DNA from: JAOPZW01 sp963707695
GTDB taxonomy: Bacteria > Actinomycetota > Thermoleophilia > Solirubrobacterales > Solirubrobacteraceae
Assembly: GCA_963707695.1 (NCBI GenBank)
Contig: CAVPQY010000007.1
Span: 124,001 to 188,000 of the forward strand
Direction of reading: 5' to 3'
Length of the DNA: 64,000 nt
Position 1 is the stretch's first letter. Each line of letters begins with the position of its first letter. The position numbers were made by a program, and so were the translations under genes. Shown here piece by piece: positions 38,210 through 46,338 of the stretch. A model generated the notes under the pieces. The model did no database searches and was not told the DNA's origin. It worked only from the letters and a program-made list of their open reading frames with translations.

Positions 38210-39274
38210 CTACCCCAGGTCCGTCTTCAGGCGCTCGATGGCCGGCACCGGCGTCGGGTCGACGCCGCGCAGCGCGGCCAGGTAGAGCGAGACGAGGTCG
38301 CCCAGCAGCACGAGCGAGAGCACGCGCTCGACGGCGGTCGAGCCGCGCGACTCGACGCGGTGCACGCCGCCGGTGGCGCCGCCGTCGACGATCTGCCCCG
38401 TCAGCTCGATGCGCGCCTTGACCCGCGGGTGCGTGTCGGCGTCGTCGAGGAAGACCGCGGCGAAGCGCCCGTGCTCGGCGGCGCTGACCCAGCCGACGAT
38501 CTCGTTGTGGTCCGCCTCCGGCAGCTCGACCGAGTAGGCCAGCTGCTTGGCGTTCTCGTTGATCTGGGTCTTCCAGCGGTAGGCCAGCGGCGTCGTCAGC
38601 CCGGCGCCGAAGAGGACCGGCACCGACCCGTGCAGCGCGCGCGCCAGGACCTTGGGCTCGGCCTCGTCGGGCGCGTCCGGCCCCCAGGCCTCGACGAGGT
38701 CCTCGAGGTGCTCGGCGGCCACGTCGAGCTCGGAGCCGCAGCGAGGGCCGACGCCGCAGAGGGCGGCGACCTCGAGCGCGGCCACGGTCATGTAGCCGAC
38801 CGCGGCGCGCGGCTGCAGGCCGCCGGTGACCGGGATGACCGGGACGCCGTCGGCGCGCGCCTGCTCGGCCAGCTCCCCACCGGCGGTCACGACGACGCGG
38901 CGCGCGCCGATGACCCCGGCGGCCTCGTAGCAGGCCAGCGTCTCCTCGGTGTTGCCCGAGTAGCTCGCGCACAGGACCGTCGTGTCGGGCGTGGTCCACG
39001 GCGGCAGCCCGTAGGCCTGGGAGGCCAGGAGCGGGCGCGACGCGTGGTCGGAGAGGATCGCGCGGGCCAGCGCGCCCCCGATCGCCGAGCCGCCCATCCC
39101 GGCGACGACGAGGCCGCCCGGGCTGTCCCACTGCGTCAGGCCGGCCGACTCGAGCTTCCACAGCGCGTCGCGCAGGTGCTCGGGCAGCGCCAGGATGTCC
39201 GTCACGAGGTCCGACGCGTCGACGCGCGCGACCGCCTCGCGGTCGAGCGTGGTGTGGGTGCCGCTGCTGGACAT
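38210..39274 (-). CDS. Bifunctional phosphoglucose/phosphomannose isomerase (SIS domains)
   Basis: This 354-aa protein has two SIS domains. The first has VVAGMGGSAIGGALARAIL and ASYSGNTEETLACYEAA, the second GAGLTTPLAYRWKTQINENAKQ and LPEADHNEIVGW, whose Glu and His are the catalytic residues in the family. It interconverts fructose-6-P with glucose-6-P or mannose-6-P. It lies 13 bp downstream of the NDP-sugar pyrophosphorylase gene and has a purine-rich GGGAGAGGGAGAG leader. Together with the UDP-glucose genes it supplies sugar nucleotides for wall or capsule. Confidence 0.9.
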   Translation of the reverse strand: MSSSGTHTTLDREAVARVDASDLVTDILALPEHLRDALWKLESAGLTQWDSPGGLVVAGMGGSAIGGALARAILSDHASRPLLASQAYGLPPWTTPDTTVLCASYSGNTEETLACYEAAGVIGARRVVVTAGGELAEQARADGVPVIPVTGGLQPRAAVGYMTVAALEVAALCGVGPRCGSELDVAAEHLEDLVEAWGPDAPDEAEPKVLARALHGSVPVLFGAGLTTPLAYRWKTQINENAKQLAYSVELPEADHNEIVGWVSAAEHGRFAAVFLDDADTHPRVKARIELTGQIVDGGATGGVHRVESRGSTAVERVLSLVLLGDLVSLYLAALRGVDPTPVPAIERLKTDLG

Positions 39275-39287
39275 GCTCTCCCTCTCC

Positions 39288-40388
39288 CTAGAACCTGATC
39301 GCCCCGGCGGGCAGTTCCGTCCCCGGCGCCAGGCGCAGGCCGGCGGTGAGCACGTTGCCGTCGCCGACCGTCACCCCCTCGCCGAGCACCGCGCCGCCCG
39401 TCACCTGCACGTGGTCGCCGATCCGCGCCCCGGCCGCGACGATGCAGCCGCGCAGGGTGCAGCCGGCGCCGATCTCCGCCCCGTTGAGGACGACGCTGCG
39501 CTCGATCGTCGAGCCCTTGCCGACGGACACGCCCTCCCCCAGCACGACGAGGGACCCCACGTGGGCCTCCTCGTCGATCCGGCAGCCGCGCTCCACCAGC
39601 GCGGGCGGGACCACGCGGCCGTCGACCGCACCGGGGTCGTCGACCGACAGGAAGTCGTTCCCGAGGCGCTCGCCCACGCGGGTGCGGACGTTCCCCTCGA
39701 GGATGTCGAAGGTGCCCTGCAGGTAGCGCTCGGGGGTGCCGATGTCGAGCCAGTAGGCCTCGGCGCGGAACCCGAACAGGCCGTCGCCGACGAGTCGCGG
39801 CCAGACCTCGCGCTCGATCGAGACCTTCTGCTGGGCCGGGATCAGGTCGAGCACCGAGCGCTCGAGGACGTACGCGCCGGCCGAGATGAGGTTCGTGTCG
39901 ATCTCGTCGGGCCGCGGCTTCTCGACGAACTCGCGCACGCTCTGGTCCTCGTGCAGGCGCACGAGGCCGTAGGCGGAGGGGTCGCCCACGGGGACGAGGG
40001 CGAGCGTCCCGATGGCGCCCGTCGCCTCGTGCTGGGCGAGCTGGGCGGTGAGGTCGAGGTCGGTCAGCACGTCGCCGTTGAGCATGAGGAAGCGCTCGTC
40101 GAGCAGCGGCTCGGCCTCCTTGAGCGCCCCGCCGGTGCCGCGCGGCTCGGGCTCCTCGACGAAGCGCAGCCGCAGCCCGTAGGCCGAGCCGTCGCCCAGG
40201 ACGTTGCGGACGCTCGTGGCGAGGAACCCGCACGACATGACCACGTCGTCGACGCCGTGGGCCCGCAGCCACTCGAGCATGTAGGCGATGAAGGGCCGGT
40301 CGACGAGCGGGACGACGGGCTTCGGGACGGTCGAGGTCAGCGGGCGCAGCCGCGTGCCCTCACCGCCGACGAGGATGACGGCCTGCAC
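39288..40388 (-). CDS. NDP-sugar pyrophosphorylase (mannose-1-phosphate guanylyltransferase-like)
   Basis: This 366-aa protein has a nucleotidyltransferase domain (MQAVILVGGEGTRLRPLT, PKPVVPLVDRPFI, GTGGALKEAEPLL, LNGDVLTDLDL, VEKPRPDEI) and a C-terminal hexapeptide-repeat beta-helix (VERGCRIDEEAHVGSLVVLG and following). Such proteins make GDP-mannose or other NDP-sugars; the neighbouring PMI-type isomerase favours GDP-mannose. The start is GTG 40388, which shares a base with a TAG in front of it and lies at the foot of a 15-bp hairpin. Confidence 0.88.
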   Translation of the reverse strand: MQAVILVGGEGTRLRPLTSTVPKPVVPLVDRPFIAYMLEWLRAHGVDDVVMSCGFLATSVRNVLGDGSAYGLRLRFVEEPEPRGTGGALKEAEPLLDERFLMLNGDVLTDLDLTAQLAQHEATGAIGTLALVPVGDPSAYGLVRLHEDQSVREFVEKPRPDEIDTNLISAGAYVLERSVLDLIPAQQKVSIEREVWPRLVGDGLFGFRAEAYWLDIGTPERYLQGTFDILEGNVRTRVGERLGNDFLSVDDPGAVDGRVVPPALVERGCRIDEEAHVGSLVVLGEGVSVGKGSTIERSVVLNGAEIGAGCTLRGCIVAAGARIGDHVQVTGGAVLGEGVTVGDGNVLTAGLRLAPGTELPAGAIRF

Positions 40389-40432
40389 TAGTGGTCGCTC
40401 CGGCGGCCGTCGGTCATCGGAGCGGCCACTAG
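40388..40432 (-). promoter_or_regulatory. Intercistronic hairpin spanning ugd stop and pyrophosphorylase start
   Basis: Arms 40388-40402 and 40418-40432 pair over 15 bp with one mismatch (G-U in one RNA strand) and a 15-nt loop. The structure encloses the UDP-glucose dehydrogenase stop codon and the first base of the next gene's GTG. It also contains a 9-codon ORF (MTDGRRSDH) whose TAG overlaps that GTG. It could attenuate or couple translation. Confidence 0.55.
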
Positions 40433-41742
40433 CGCCCGATGCCCTCGTAGGTCAGGCCCGCGGCCCGGACGCGCACGGGGTCCAGGGCGTTGCGCCCGTC
40501 GATCACGACCTTGCCGGCCATCGCGTCCGCCACCTCGTCCCAGTCGAGCGCCTTGAACTCGTCCCACTCGGTCACGAGCACGACCGCATCGGCTCCGCGG
40601 ACGCACTCGAGCGCCCCATCGGCGAACTCGACCCCCTTCATGAGCTTGCGCGCCTCACCCTCGGCGACCGGGTCGTAGGCCGCGACGAGCGCGCCGTCGG
40701 CCTGCAGCCGGGCGCTCAGGACGAGCGACGACGCCTCGCGCATGTCGTCGGTGTCCGGCTTGAAGGCGAGGCCGAGCAGTGCGACGCGCCGGCCCACGAG
40801 CGCGCCGAGGTGCTTCTGGAGCTTGCCGATGACCCGGCGCTTCTGCAGCTCGTTGACCTCGATGACCGCGTTGAGCAGCTGGAAGTGGTAGCCCGAGTTG
40901 CCCGCGAGCTGCTTCAGCGCGCTGACGTCCTTCGGGAAGCAGCTGCCGCCGAAGCCGATGCCCGGCTGCAGGAACTTCGGTCCGATGCGGTCGTCGAGGC
41001 CGATGCCGCGGGCCACCTCGGTGACCGTCGCGCCCGTGACCTCGCACACGTTGGCGATCTCGTTGATGAACGAGATCTTCGTGGCCAGGAAGGCGTTGGC
41101 GGCGAGCTTGACCATCTCCGCGCTCGCGATGTCCGTGCGCACGAGCTCGCCGGCCGCGCCACCGCCGTGCTCGGGGGTCAGCAGCGGCCGGTACAGCTCG
41201 GCCACGGCGTCGCCGGCCCAGTCGCCGTCGTCGCCGATGACGACGCGGTCCGGGTGCAGGAAGTCCGCGATCGCCGAGCCCTCCTTGAGGAACTCGGGGC
41301 AGGAGACGTAGCGGAAGCCCTCCTTGCCGCGCTCGTGGAAGACGCGCTTGATCGAGCCGCCGGTGCCGACGGGGACCGTCGACTTCATGACGAGCGCGTG
41401 GCGGTCGGAGGGCGGCATGGCGTCGACGACCGCGTGGACGGCCGACAGGTCGGCGTCCCCCGAGTAGGTCGGCGGGGTGCCGACCGCCACGAAGAGGAGC
41501 CGCGCGTGCTCGAGTGCGTCGCCGACGTCGGTGGAGAAGTGCAGCCGGTCGCGGTGGCTCGCGACGAGCTCGGAGAGCCCGGGCTCGTAGATCGGGATCT
41601 CGCCGCGGCGCAGGCGCTCGATCTTCTCCGCGTCGATGTCGATGCACCAGACCTCGCTGCCGAGCTCCGCGAAGCCGGCGGCCGTCACCAGGCCGACGTA
41701 GCCCGTGCCGATGACTGCGATGGTTTCGCGACCGCCGTCCAT
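40429..41742 (-). CDS. ugd: UDP-glucose 6-dehydrogenase
   Basis: This oxidises UDP-glucose twice with NAD+ to UDP-glucuronate. The 437-aa protein has the Rossmann motif AVIGTGYVGLVTAAGFAELG, VGTPPTYSGDADL, STVPVGT, CPEFLKEGSAI, the central-helix Lys of EMVKLAANAFLATKISF, the catalytic Cys of GFGGSCFPKDVSAL and the C-terminal LGLAFKPDTDDMREASS. TACCCT (41753-41758) is 10 nt before the ATG. With the UGPase it would supply glucuronate for extracellular polymers. Confidence 0.96.
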   Translation of the reverse strand: MDGGRETIAVIGTGYVGLVTAAGFAELGSEVWCIDIDAEKIERLRRGEIPIYEPGLSELVASHRDRLHFSTDVGDALEHARLLFVAVGTPPTYSGDADLSAVHAVVDAMPPSDRHALVMKSTVPVGTGGSIKRVFHERGKEGFRYVSCPEFLKEGSAIADFLHPDRVVIGDDGDWAGDAVAELYRPLLTPEHGGGAAGELVRTDIASAEMVKLAANAFLATKISFINEIANVCEVTGATVTEVARGIGLDDRIGPKFLQPGIGFGGSCFPKDVSALKQLAGNSGYHFQLLNAVIEVNELQKRRVIGKLQKHLGALVGRRVALLGLAFKPDTDDMREASSLVLSARLQADGALVAAYDPVAEGEARKLMKGVEFADGALECVRGADAVVLVTEWDEFKALDWDEVADAMAGKVVIDGRNALDPVRVRAAGLTYEGIGR

Positions 41743-41773
41743 GCGGCGGCGAAGGGTAACGATCGCGCCCCCG

Positions 41774-43324
41774 TCAGGACCCGACCCGGGTCAGCGAGCG
41801 CGCCACCGCGAGCATCTGCTTCTCCGAGAGGGAGCCCAGGAGGGTGTTCTCGACCCAGTACCACGCCTTCCCGGTCTTCCACGCGACCAGGCGCAGGCGG
41901 GAGCCGTCGTAGTACAGCTGCAGCCTGCGGCCCCGCACGGTCCGGGTCTCGGACGGGTCGTCGAGGACCGGCGGGGACTGCCACGTCGTCCCCTGCACGC
42001 CGTAGTACTGGCCGACGTGGCCCTCGTAGGCCACGATCCGGTAGGCCTTGTGCGGCTTGCCCGAGCGGTCGCGGATCGTGTAGCTGCGGCTGTCGGTCGT
42101 CTGGTAGCTGCCCGAGCTCGTGACGAGCTTCGGGTAGTAGACGGGCAGCCTGGCCCCGAGCTTGAGCGAGAGCCGCGCGGCGAGCGTCTCCCCCGGGCCG
42201 CTGTTGACGTACAGGCCGGGCGGGACGGTCGCGGTGGACCGGCGGCTGCGGCGCGAGCGCCGCGCCTTGCGGGCCGTGCGGCGCGGGGTCCCGGCCTTCG
42301 GGCTGGCCTGGACGTCGAGGAAGCGCTGGGCGGCCGCCCGGATGGAGCTCGGCGAGGCCTGGACGTCGCCCGAGCCGTCCGTCGCGTCGGTGACCTGCAG
42401 CCGGACGGGCTGCAGCGGCTTCCCGGAGGACTCCGCCACGAGCTTCAGCAGCCCGAGGATGCTCTTGGTCGAGCTGATGTCGGTCCGCACCGCGCGCCCG
42501 AAGATCCGCAGGAGCTGCGTGCGGTTGCGGAACAGGCTGCCGACGCCGACCTGGCTGCGGGCGTCGGAGATGAACTGCTGCTGGCGCACCTCGCGCACGA
42601 GGTCGGAGTCCGTGTGGCGGAAGCGCACGTAGTCGAGCGCCTTCTGGCCGCAGAGCTTCTGGTACCCGGCCTTCACGTCGATCTCGGCGTACTGCTGCGA
42701 CGGCGGGAGGCCGACGTTCGAGTGGTAGTAGCGGCGGTCGACGTCGCTGTAGACGCACCCGAGCCGGTCGATCGCGTCGCGGAAGCCCCAGAAGGTGACG
42801 CGGACGTAGTGGTGGATGCGCAGGCCGAGCAGGCCCCCGATCGTCTTGATCGCCAGCTTGTCCCCGCCGTAGGAGTAGGCCGCGTTGAGCTTCGCGCGCC
42901 CGTGGCCGGGGATGTCCGTCCGCAGGTCGCGCGGCAGCGACATGATCGCCGTGGCGCCCTTGGACGGGTCGAGGTGGATGAGGATCATCGTGTCCGACCG
43001 CGACCGCGCCGGGTGCTTGAGCAGCTTGCCCTTGCGGTCGTAGACCTCGTCGTAGCGGCGGTCGTCGCCGATGACGAGGATCGTCTGGGGCTTGCCGGGC
43101 TCAACGTCCGCGAGGAGCTCCTTGACGCCCGGGTCCAGCGGCTTGCTCTCGCGCTGGAAGATCTGGACCGCGTCGTTGACCTCGAGCAGGACCGCGGACG
43201 CGACCGAGGCGGTCGTCAGCACGCAGATGAGCAGCGCGCCCAGGGCCGCGCGGACGAGCATCGAGCGCCCGAGGTGCGGCGGGCGCTCCTCCGGCGGGAG
43301 CCGGTCGCGGAACGGCAGCCTCAC
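41774..43324 (-). CDS. LytR-CpsA-Psr (LCP) family cell-wall glycopolymer ligase
   Basis: LCP proteins transfer undecaprenyl-linked glycopolymers onto peptidoglycan. This 516-aa membrane-anchored protein has a short cytosolic tail and one TM helix (LVRAALGALLICVLTTASVA). The catalytic domain has RSDTMILIHLDPSKGATAIMSLPRDL and HGRAKLNAAYSYGG, the Arg/Asp residues that bind pyrophosphate, plus DYVRFRHTDSDLVREVRQQQF. A basic linker (RKARRSRRSRRST) and a further C-terminal domain of about 130 residues follow. The GTG start overlaps the M20 peptidase stop as GTGA. Its position beside the sugar-nucleotide genes fits. Confidence 0.93.
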   Translation of the reverse strand: MRLPFRDRLPPEERPPHLGRSMLVRAALGALLICVLTTASVASAVLLEVNDAVQIFQRESKPLDPGVKELLADVEPGKPQTILVIGDDRRYDEVYDRKGKLLKHPARSRSDTMILIHLDPSKGATAIMSLPRDLRTDIPGHGRAKLNAAYSYGGDKLAIKTIGGLLGLRIHHYVRVTFWGFRDAIDRLGCVYSDVDRRYYHSNVGLPPSQQYAEIDVKAGYQKLCGQKALDYVRFRHTDSDLVREVRQQQFISDARSQVGVGSLFRNRTQLLRIFGRAVRTDISSTKSILGLLKLVAESSGKPLQPVRLQVTDATDGSGDVQASPSSIRAAAQRFLDVQASPKAGTPRRTARKARRSRRSRRSTATVPPGLYVNSGPGETLAARLSLKLGARLPVYYPKLVTSSGSYQTTDSRSYTIRDRSGKPHKAYRIVAYEGHVGQYYGVQGTTWQSPPVLDDPSETRTVRGRRLQLYYDGSRLRLVAWKTGKAWYWVENTLLGSLSEKQMLAVARSLTRVGS

Positions 43325-44445
43325 GCCAGGCCGCCCTCGATCGCGCGCAGCGGCGGGTCCTCGTGCGGGGCGAGCCACTCGGGCAGGGCGACGACGAAGT
43401 CGCGCAGGGCCTCGCGGTAGCGCGTCAGCGAGGCGATCGAGACCCACTCGTGCGGGCCGTGGTGGCCGCCGCCGATGGGCCCGAACTCGACGGCCGGGAT
43501 GCCGGCCTCCAGGAACGAGATCGCGTCCGAGGCCCCGTCGCGGCCGACGGACAGCGCGTCGCCCTCGATCGAGCGCCCGACCGCGTCGCGGAGGGCGAGG
43601 ACGTAGGGGTTGCGGCGCGAGACGATCGCCGGCGAGCGGATGAACTGCTTGAGGATGTCGAGGTCGCCGATGGCCCGCACCTGGCTGAGGATCTCGCCGG
43701 GGTCCTGGTTGGGCAGGAAGCGGATGTCGACGTCCATCGTGCAGACGTCGGGGACCTTGTTGAAGGCGTCGCCGCCCCCGATGCGCGCGAGGTTGATCGA
43801 CGGCCGGTCGAAGAGGTCCGAGGACTGTCGGCTGAAGGGCAGGGTCTCGATGCGGCGGAAGACGTCGAGGGCCTTGAGGATCGCGTTGTCCCCGAGCCAC
43901 GGGGTCGAGCCGTGGGCACTCGTCCCCTGGACTTCGACGCGGACCGCGAGCACCCCTTTGGCCTGCACGCCGATGTGGAGGTCGGTCGGCTCGCCGGTGA
44001 GGGCGAAGTCGGCCCGCAGGCCCTCGGCCACCAGCGCGTCGGTCGAGCGGCGCGTGACGTCCTCGGACTCCTCGTCGGGGACGCACAGCAGGCGCACCCG
44101 GACGCGGTCCTGCGCGGCCGCGTCGACGGTCGCGCACAGCAGGACGGCCAGCGCGCCCTTCATGTCGTAGGCCCCGCGGCCGATGAGCCGGTCGCCCTCG
44201 ACGCGCGGCGTGAACTGCCCGTCGCGCGCGGGGACGACGTCGAGGTGGCCGTGGAGGATGACCGTCGGCGCGTTGCGCGGCCCGACGTCGGCCAGGATGA
44301 CCGGCAGCCCGTCGAAGGACCGCTGCTCGACGGCGACCTCGCGGGACTCGAGCCAGCCCTTCACGAACGCCGCGGCGGCGCCCAGCCCCTCGGGCTGGGA
44401 CGTGTCGTAGCTCATCAGGCGCTCGGCCAGGACCCGCTCGTCCAC
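43321..44445 (-). CDS. M20 family metallopeptidase (ArgE/DapE/ACY1-like)
   Basis: This 374-aa two-zinc peptidase or deacylase has ILHGHLDVVPA (first zinc His/Asp), GRGAYDMKGALA (bridging Asp), CVPDEESED (catalytic Glu and zinc Glu), a lid domain with GTSAHGSTPWLG, and the last zinc His in GGGHHGPHEWV. It could deacylate an amino acid or cleave a dipeptide. The GTG at 44445 is preceded by TATCCT (44453-44458), 7 nt away, which favours it over an ATG 33 bp upstream. It is divergent from the next reductase gene. Confidence 0.9.
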   Translation of the reverse strand: MDERVLAERLMSYDTSQPEGLGAAAAFVKGWLESREVAVEQRSFDGLPVILADVGPRNAPTVILHGHLDVVPARDGQFTPRVEGDRLIGRGAYDMKGALAVLLCATVDAAAQDRVRVRLLCVPDEESEDVTRRSTDALVAEGLRADFALTGEPTDLHIGVQAKGVLAVRVEVQGTSAHGSTPWLGDNAILKALDVFRRIETLPFSRQSSDLFDRPSINLARIGGGDAFNKVPDVCTMDVDIRFLPNQDPGEILSQVRAIGDLDILKQFIRSPAIVSRRNPYVLALRDAVGRSIEGDALSVGRDGASDAISFLEAGIPAVEFGPIGGGHHGPHEWVSIASLTRYREALRDFVVALPEWLAPHEDPPLRAIEGGLA

Positions 44446-44513
44446 CCGGGGCAGGATAGGGTGACGCGCCGATCGCACCCGCCCGGGGTCCTCGCCGGGA
44501 TATGTTCGGCGCC

Positions 44514-45611
44514 ATGGCTGCGCAGATCGTGCTCTTCGGCGCGACGGGCTACACCGGGGAGCTGACCGCCCGCGCCCTCGTGGCGCGCGGCGCGCGACCG
44601 GTCCTCGCCGCGCGGTCGCGCAGGCGCGTGGCGGCGCTCGCGGCCGACCTCGGCGGCCTCGAGGCGCGCGCGGCCGACGTCCGGGACCCGGCCACGGTGC
44701 GCGCGCTCGTCGGCGAGGGCGACGTGCTCGTCAGCACGGTCGGGCCCTTCGTGCGCTTCGGCCAGCCCGCCGTCGAGGCCGCGCTCGCCGCGCGGGCGCA
44801 CTACGTCGACTCGACCGGCGAGGCGCCGTTCCTGCGCGACGTCTTCGAGCGCCACGGCCCGCGCGCGCAGCGGGCCGGGGTGGGGCTGCTGACGGCGATG
44901 GGCTTCGACTACGTGCCCGGCAACGTCGCCGGCGCGATCGCGCTGCGCGAGGCGGGCAGCGCCGCCACGGCGGTCGAGGTCGGCTACTTCGCCGACGGCG
45001 TCGCCCCCAGCGGCGGCACGCGGGCCAGCGCGGCCGCCATGACGCTCGAGCCGGCCTTCCGGCGGCGGGGCGGCGAGGTCGTCGGCGAGCGCGCGGCGGC
45101 GCACCTGGCGACGTTCGAGCTGGGCGGCGGCCGGCGCGCGGCCGCCGTGAGCATCGGCTCGACCGAGGCGCTCGCGCTCCCGCGGGTGCACCCGTCGCTC
45201 CGCGACGTCGACGTCCACCTCGGGGTGTTCGGGGGCGCGTCGCGCGCCATGCAGGGCGTGTCCGCCGTCACGGCGGCCGCCGCGCGCGTGCCCGGGCTCA
45301 AGCGCGGGCTCGGCGCGGCCACGGGGCACCTGGTCAAGGGCTCGACGGGCGGTCCCGACGCCGCGGCCAGGGCCCGCGCGTCGACGACGGTCGTGGCGCG
45401 GGCGCTGGGGCCGGGCGGCGAGCGCCTCGCGCAGGTGCGCCTCGAGGGCGGCGACGCCTACGACTTCACGGCGCGGATGCTCGCCTGGACGGCGGAGCGG
45501 ATCGCCGCCGGCGCGCTGCGGGGCTCCGGGGCGCTGGGGCCCGTCGACGCCTTCGGGCTCGACGCCGCCGAGGCCGGCACGGCCGAGTCCGGCCTCGCCC
45601 GGGCGGGCTAG
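44514..45611 (+). CDS. Saccharopine dehydrogenase-like reductase, second paralogue
   Basis: This 365-aa protein has the Rossmann motif IVLFGATGYTGELTARALVA, then STVGPFVRFGQPAVEAAL, YVDSTGEAPFLRDVF and GFDYVPGNVAG. It belongs to the same family as the protein at 7146-8378 but with a shorter, Ala-rich C-terminus. The ATG at 44514 is used because TATGTT (44501-44506) lies 7 nt upstream; an ATG at 44502 lies inside that box. Substrate unknown. Confidence 0.83.
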   Translation: MAAQIVLFGATGYTGELTARALVARGARPVLAARSRRRVAALAADLGGLEARAADVRDPATVRALVGEGDVLVSTVGPFVRFGQPAVEAALAARAHYVDSTGEAPFLRDVFERHGPRAQRAGVGLLTAMGFDYVPGNVAGAIALREAGSAATAVEVGYFADGVAPSGGTRASAAAMTLEPAFRRRGGEVVGERAAAHLATFELGGGRRAAAVSIGSTEALALPRVHPSLRDVDVHLGVFGGASRAMQGVSAVTAAAARVPGLKRGLGAATGHLVKGSTGGPDAAARARASTTVVARALGPGGERLAQVRLEGGDAYDFTARMLAWTAERIAAGALRGSGALGPVDAFGLDAAEAGTAESGLARAG

Positions 45612-45629
45612 GCGCCGAGCCGGAGGGGC

Positions 45630-46274
45630 TCAGGCGGCGACGGGCGCCCCGCGCTCGCCGCTCCGCGTTCCGGCGGCGACGGGCTCGCCGCGCTCGCCAC
45701 CGGCGGGCAGCGCGTCGCGGAGCTTGTGCAGCCCGAGGCGCACGCGGCTCTTGACCGTGCCGAGCGGGATGCCGTCGCGCGAGGCGATCTCCTCCGCCGT
45801 CAGGCCGCCGAAGTAGGCCAGGGCGACGGCCTGGCGCTGCTCGAGGGGCAGGGTGCGCAGCGCGACGCGCAGCCGCGCGCGCTCGGCCGAGCGCAGGGCG
45901 ACGCCGTCGGGCGTGTCCGCGGCGGCGGCGCGCAGCTCCGGCCGGGCGGCGGTGCGGCTCCCGGGTCGCGGAGCATGGGCGGCGAGGACGCGGCGGCGCG
46001 CGCGGTCGCGGGCCTGGGCCTCCCGCCACAGGTCGACGGCGCGGGAGCGGGCCATGAGCCGCAGGAACGCCGCCAGGTCGCCGCGCGCGGGGTCGAAGGC
46101 CTCGGGGCGCCGCCACAGGCGCAGGAACACGTCCTGCACGACGTCCTCGGCCCGCGGCGCGTCGCGCAGCACCACGAGCGCGGTCCCGTGGACCATGGCC
46201 GCGTGGTCGGCGAAGACGCGGGCGAAGCAGCCCGGGTCGTGGAGGTCCGCGGGCGCGGGACGATCAGTGGCCAT
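45630..46274 (-). CDS. ECF-type RNA polymerase sigma factor (LitS-like context)
   Basis: This 214-aa sigma-70 family factor has region 2 (ARVFADHAAMVHGTALVVL, EDVVQDVFLRLWRRP) and region 4 (LPLEQRQAVALAYFGGLTAEEIASRDG, GTVKSRVRLGLHKLR), joined by an Ala/Arg-rich linker. No anti-sigma gene is adjacent. It is divergent from a CarH/LitR-type B12 regulator, the arrangement known for the light-induced LitS sigma of Streptomyces. Its promoter has TTGACA in the shared 64-bp spacer. The C-terminus ends with a repeated GERGxPVAA. Confidence 0.9.
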   Translation of the reverse strand: MATDRPAPADLHDPGCFARVFADHAAMVHGTALVVLRDAPRAEDVVQDVFLRLWRRPEAFDPARGDLAAFLRLMARSRAVDLWREAQARDRARRRVLAAHAPRPGSRTAARPELRAAAADTPDGVALRSAERARLRVALRTLPLEQRQAVALAYFGGLTAEEIASRDGIPLGTVKSRVRLGLHKLRDALPAGGERGEPVAAGTRSGERGAPVAA

Positions 46275-46281
46275 GCGCCAA

Positions 46282-46332
46282 GTTGAACGCGTTGTCCAGA
46301 GCTTGTCAAGTGTCTGTCTAAAGGAGTACCGT
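46282..46332. promoter_or_regulatory. CarH-type operator and divergent promoters
   Basis: TGTNNA occurs at 46293-46298, 46304-46309 and 46315-46320, exactly 11 bp apart, with a degenerate fourth copy at 46282-46287. The array covers TTGACA for the sigma gene (minus strand) and the -35 region of the regulator (TTGTCA, 18 bp, TACCGT at 46327-46332). CarH-type tetramers bind such 11-bp direct repeats, so light/B12 control of both genes is inferred. Confidence 0.65.
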
Positions 46333-46338
46333 CGCGCC

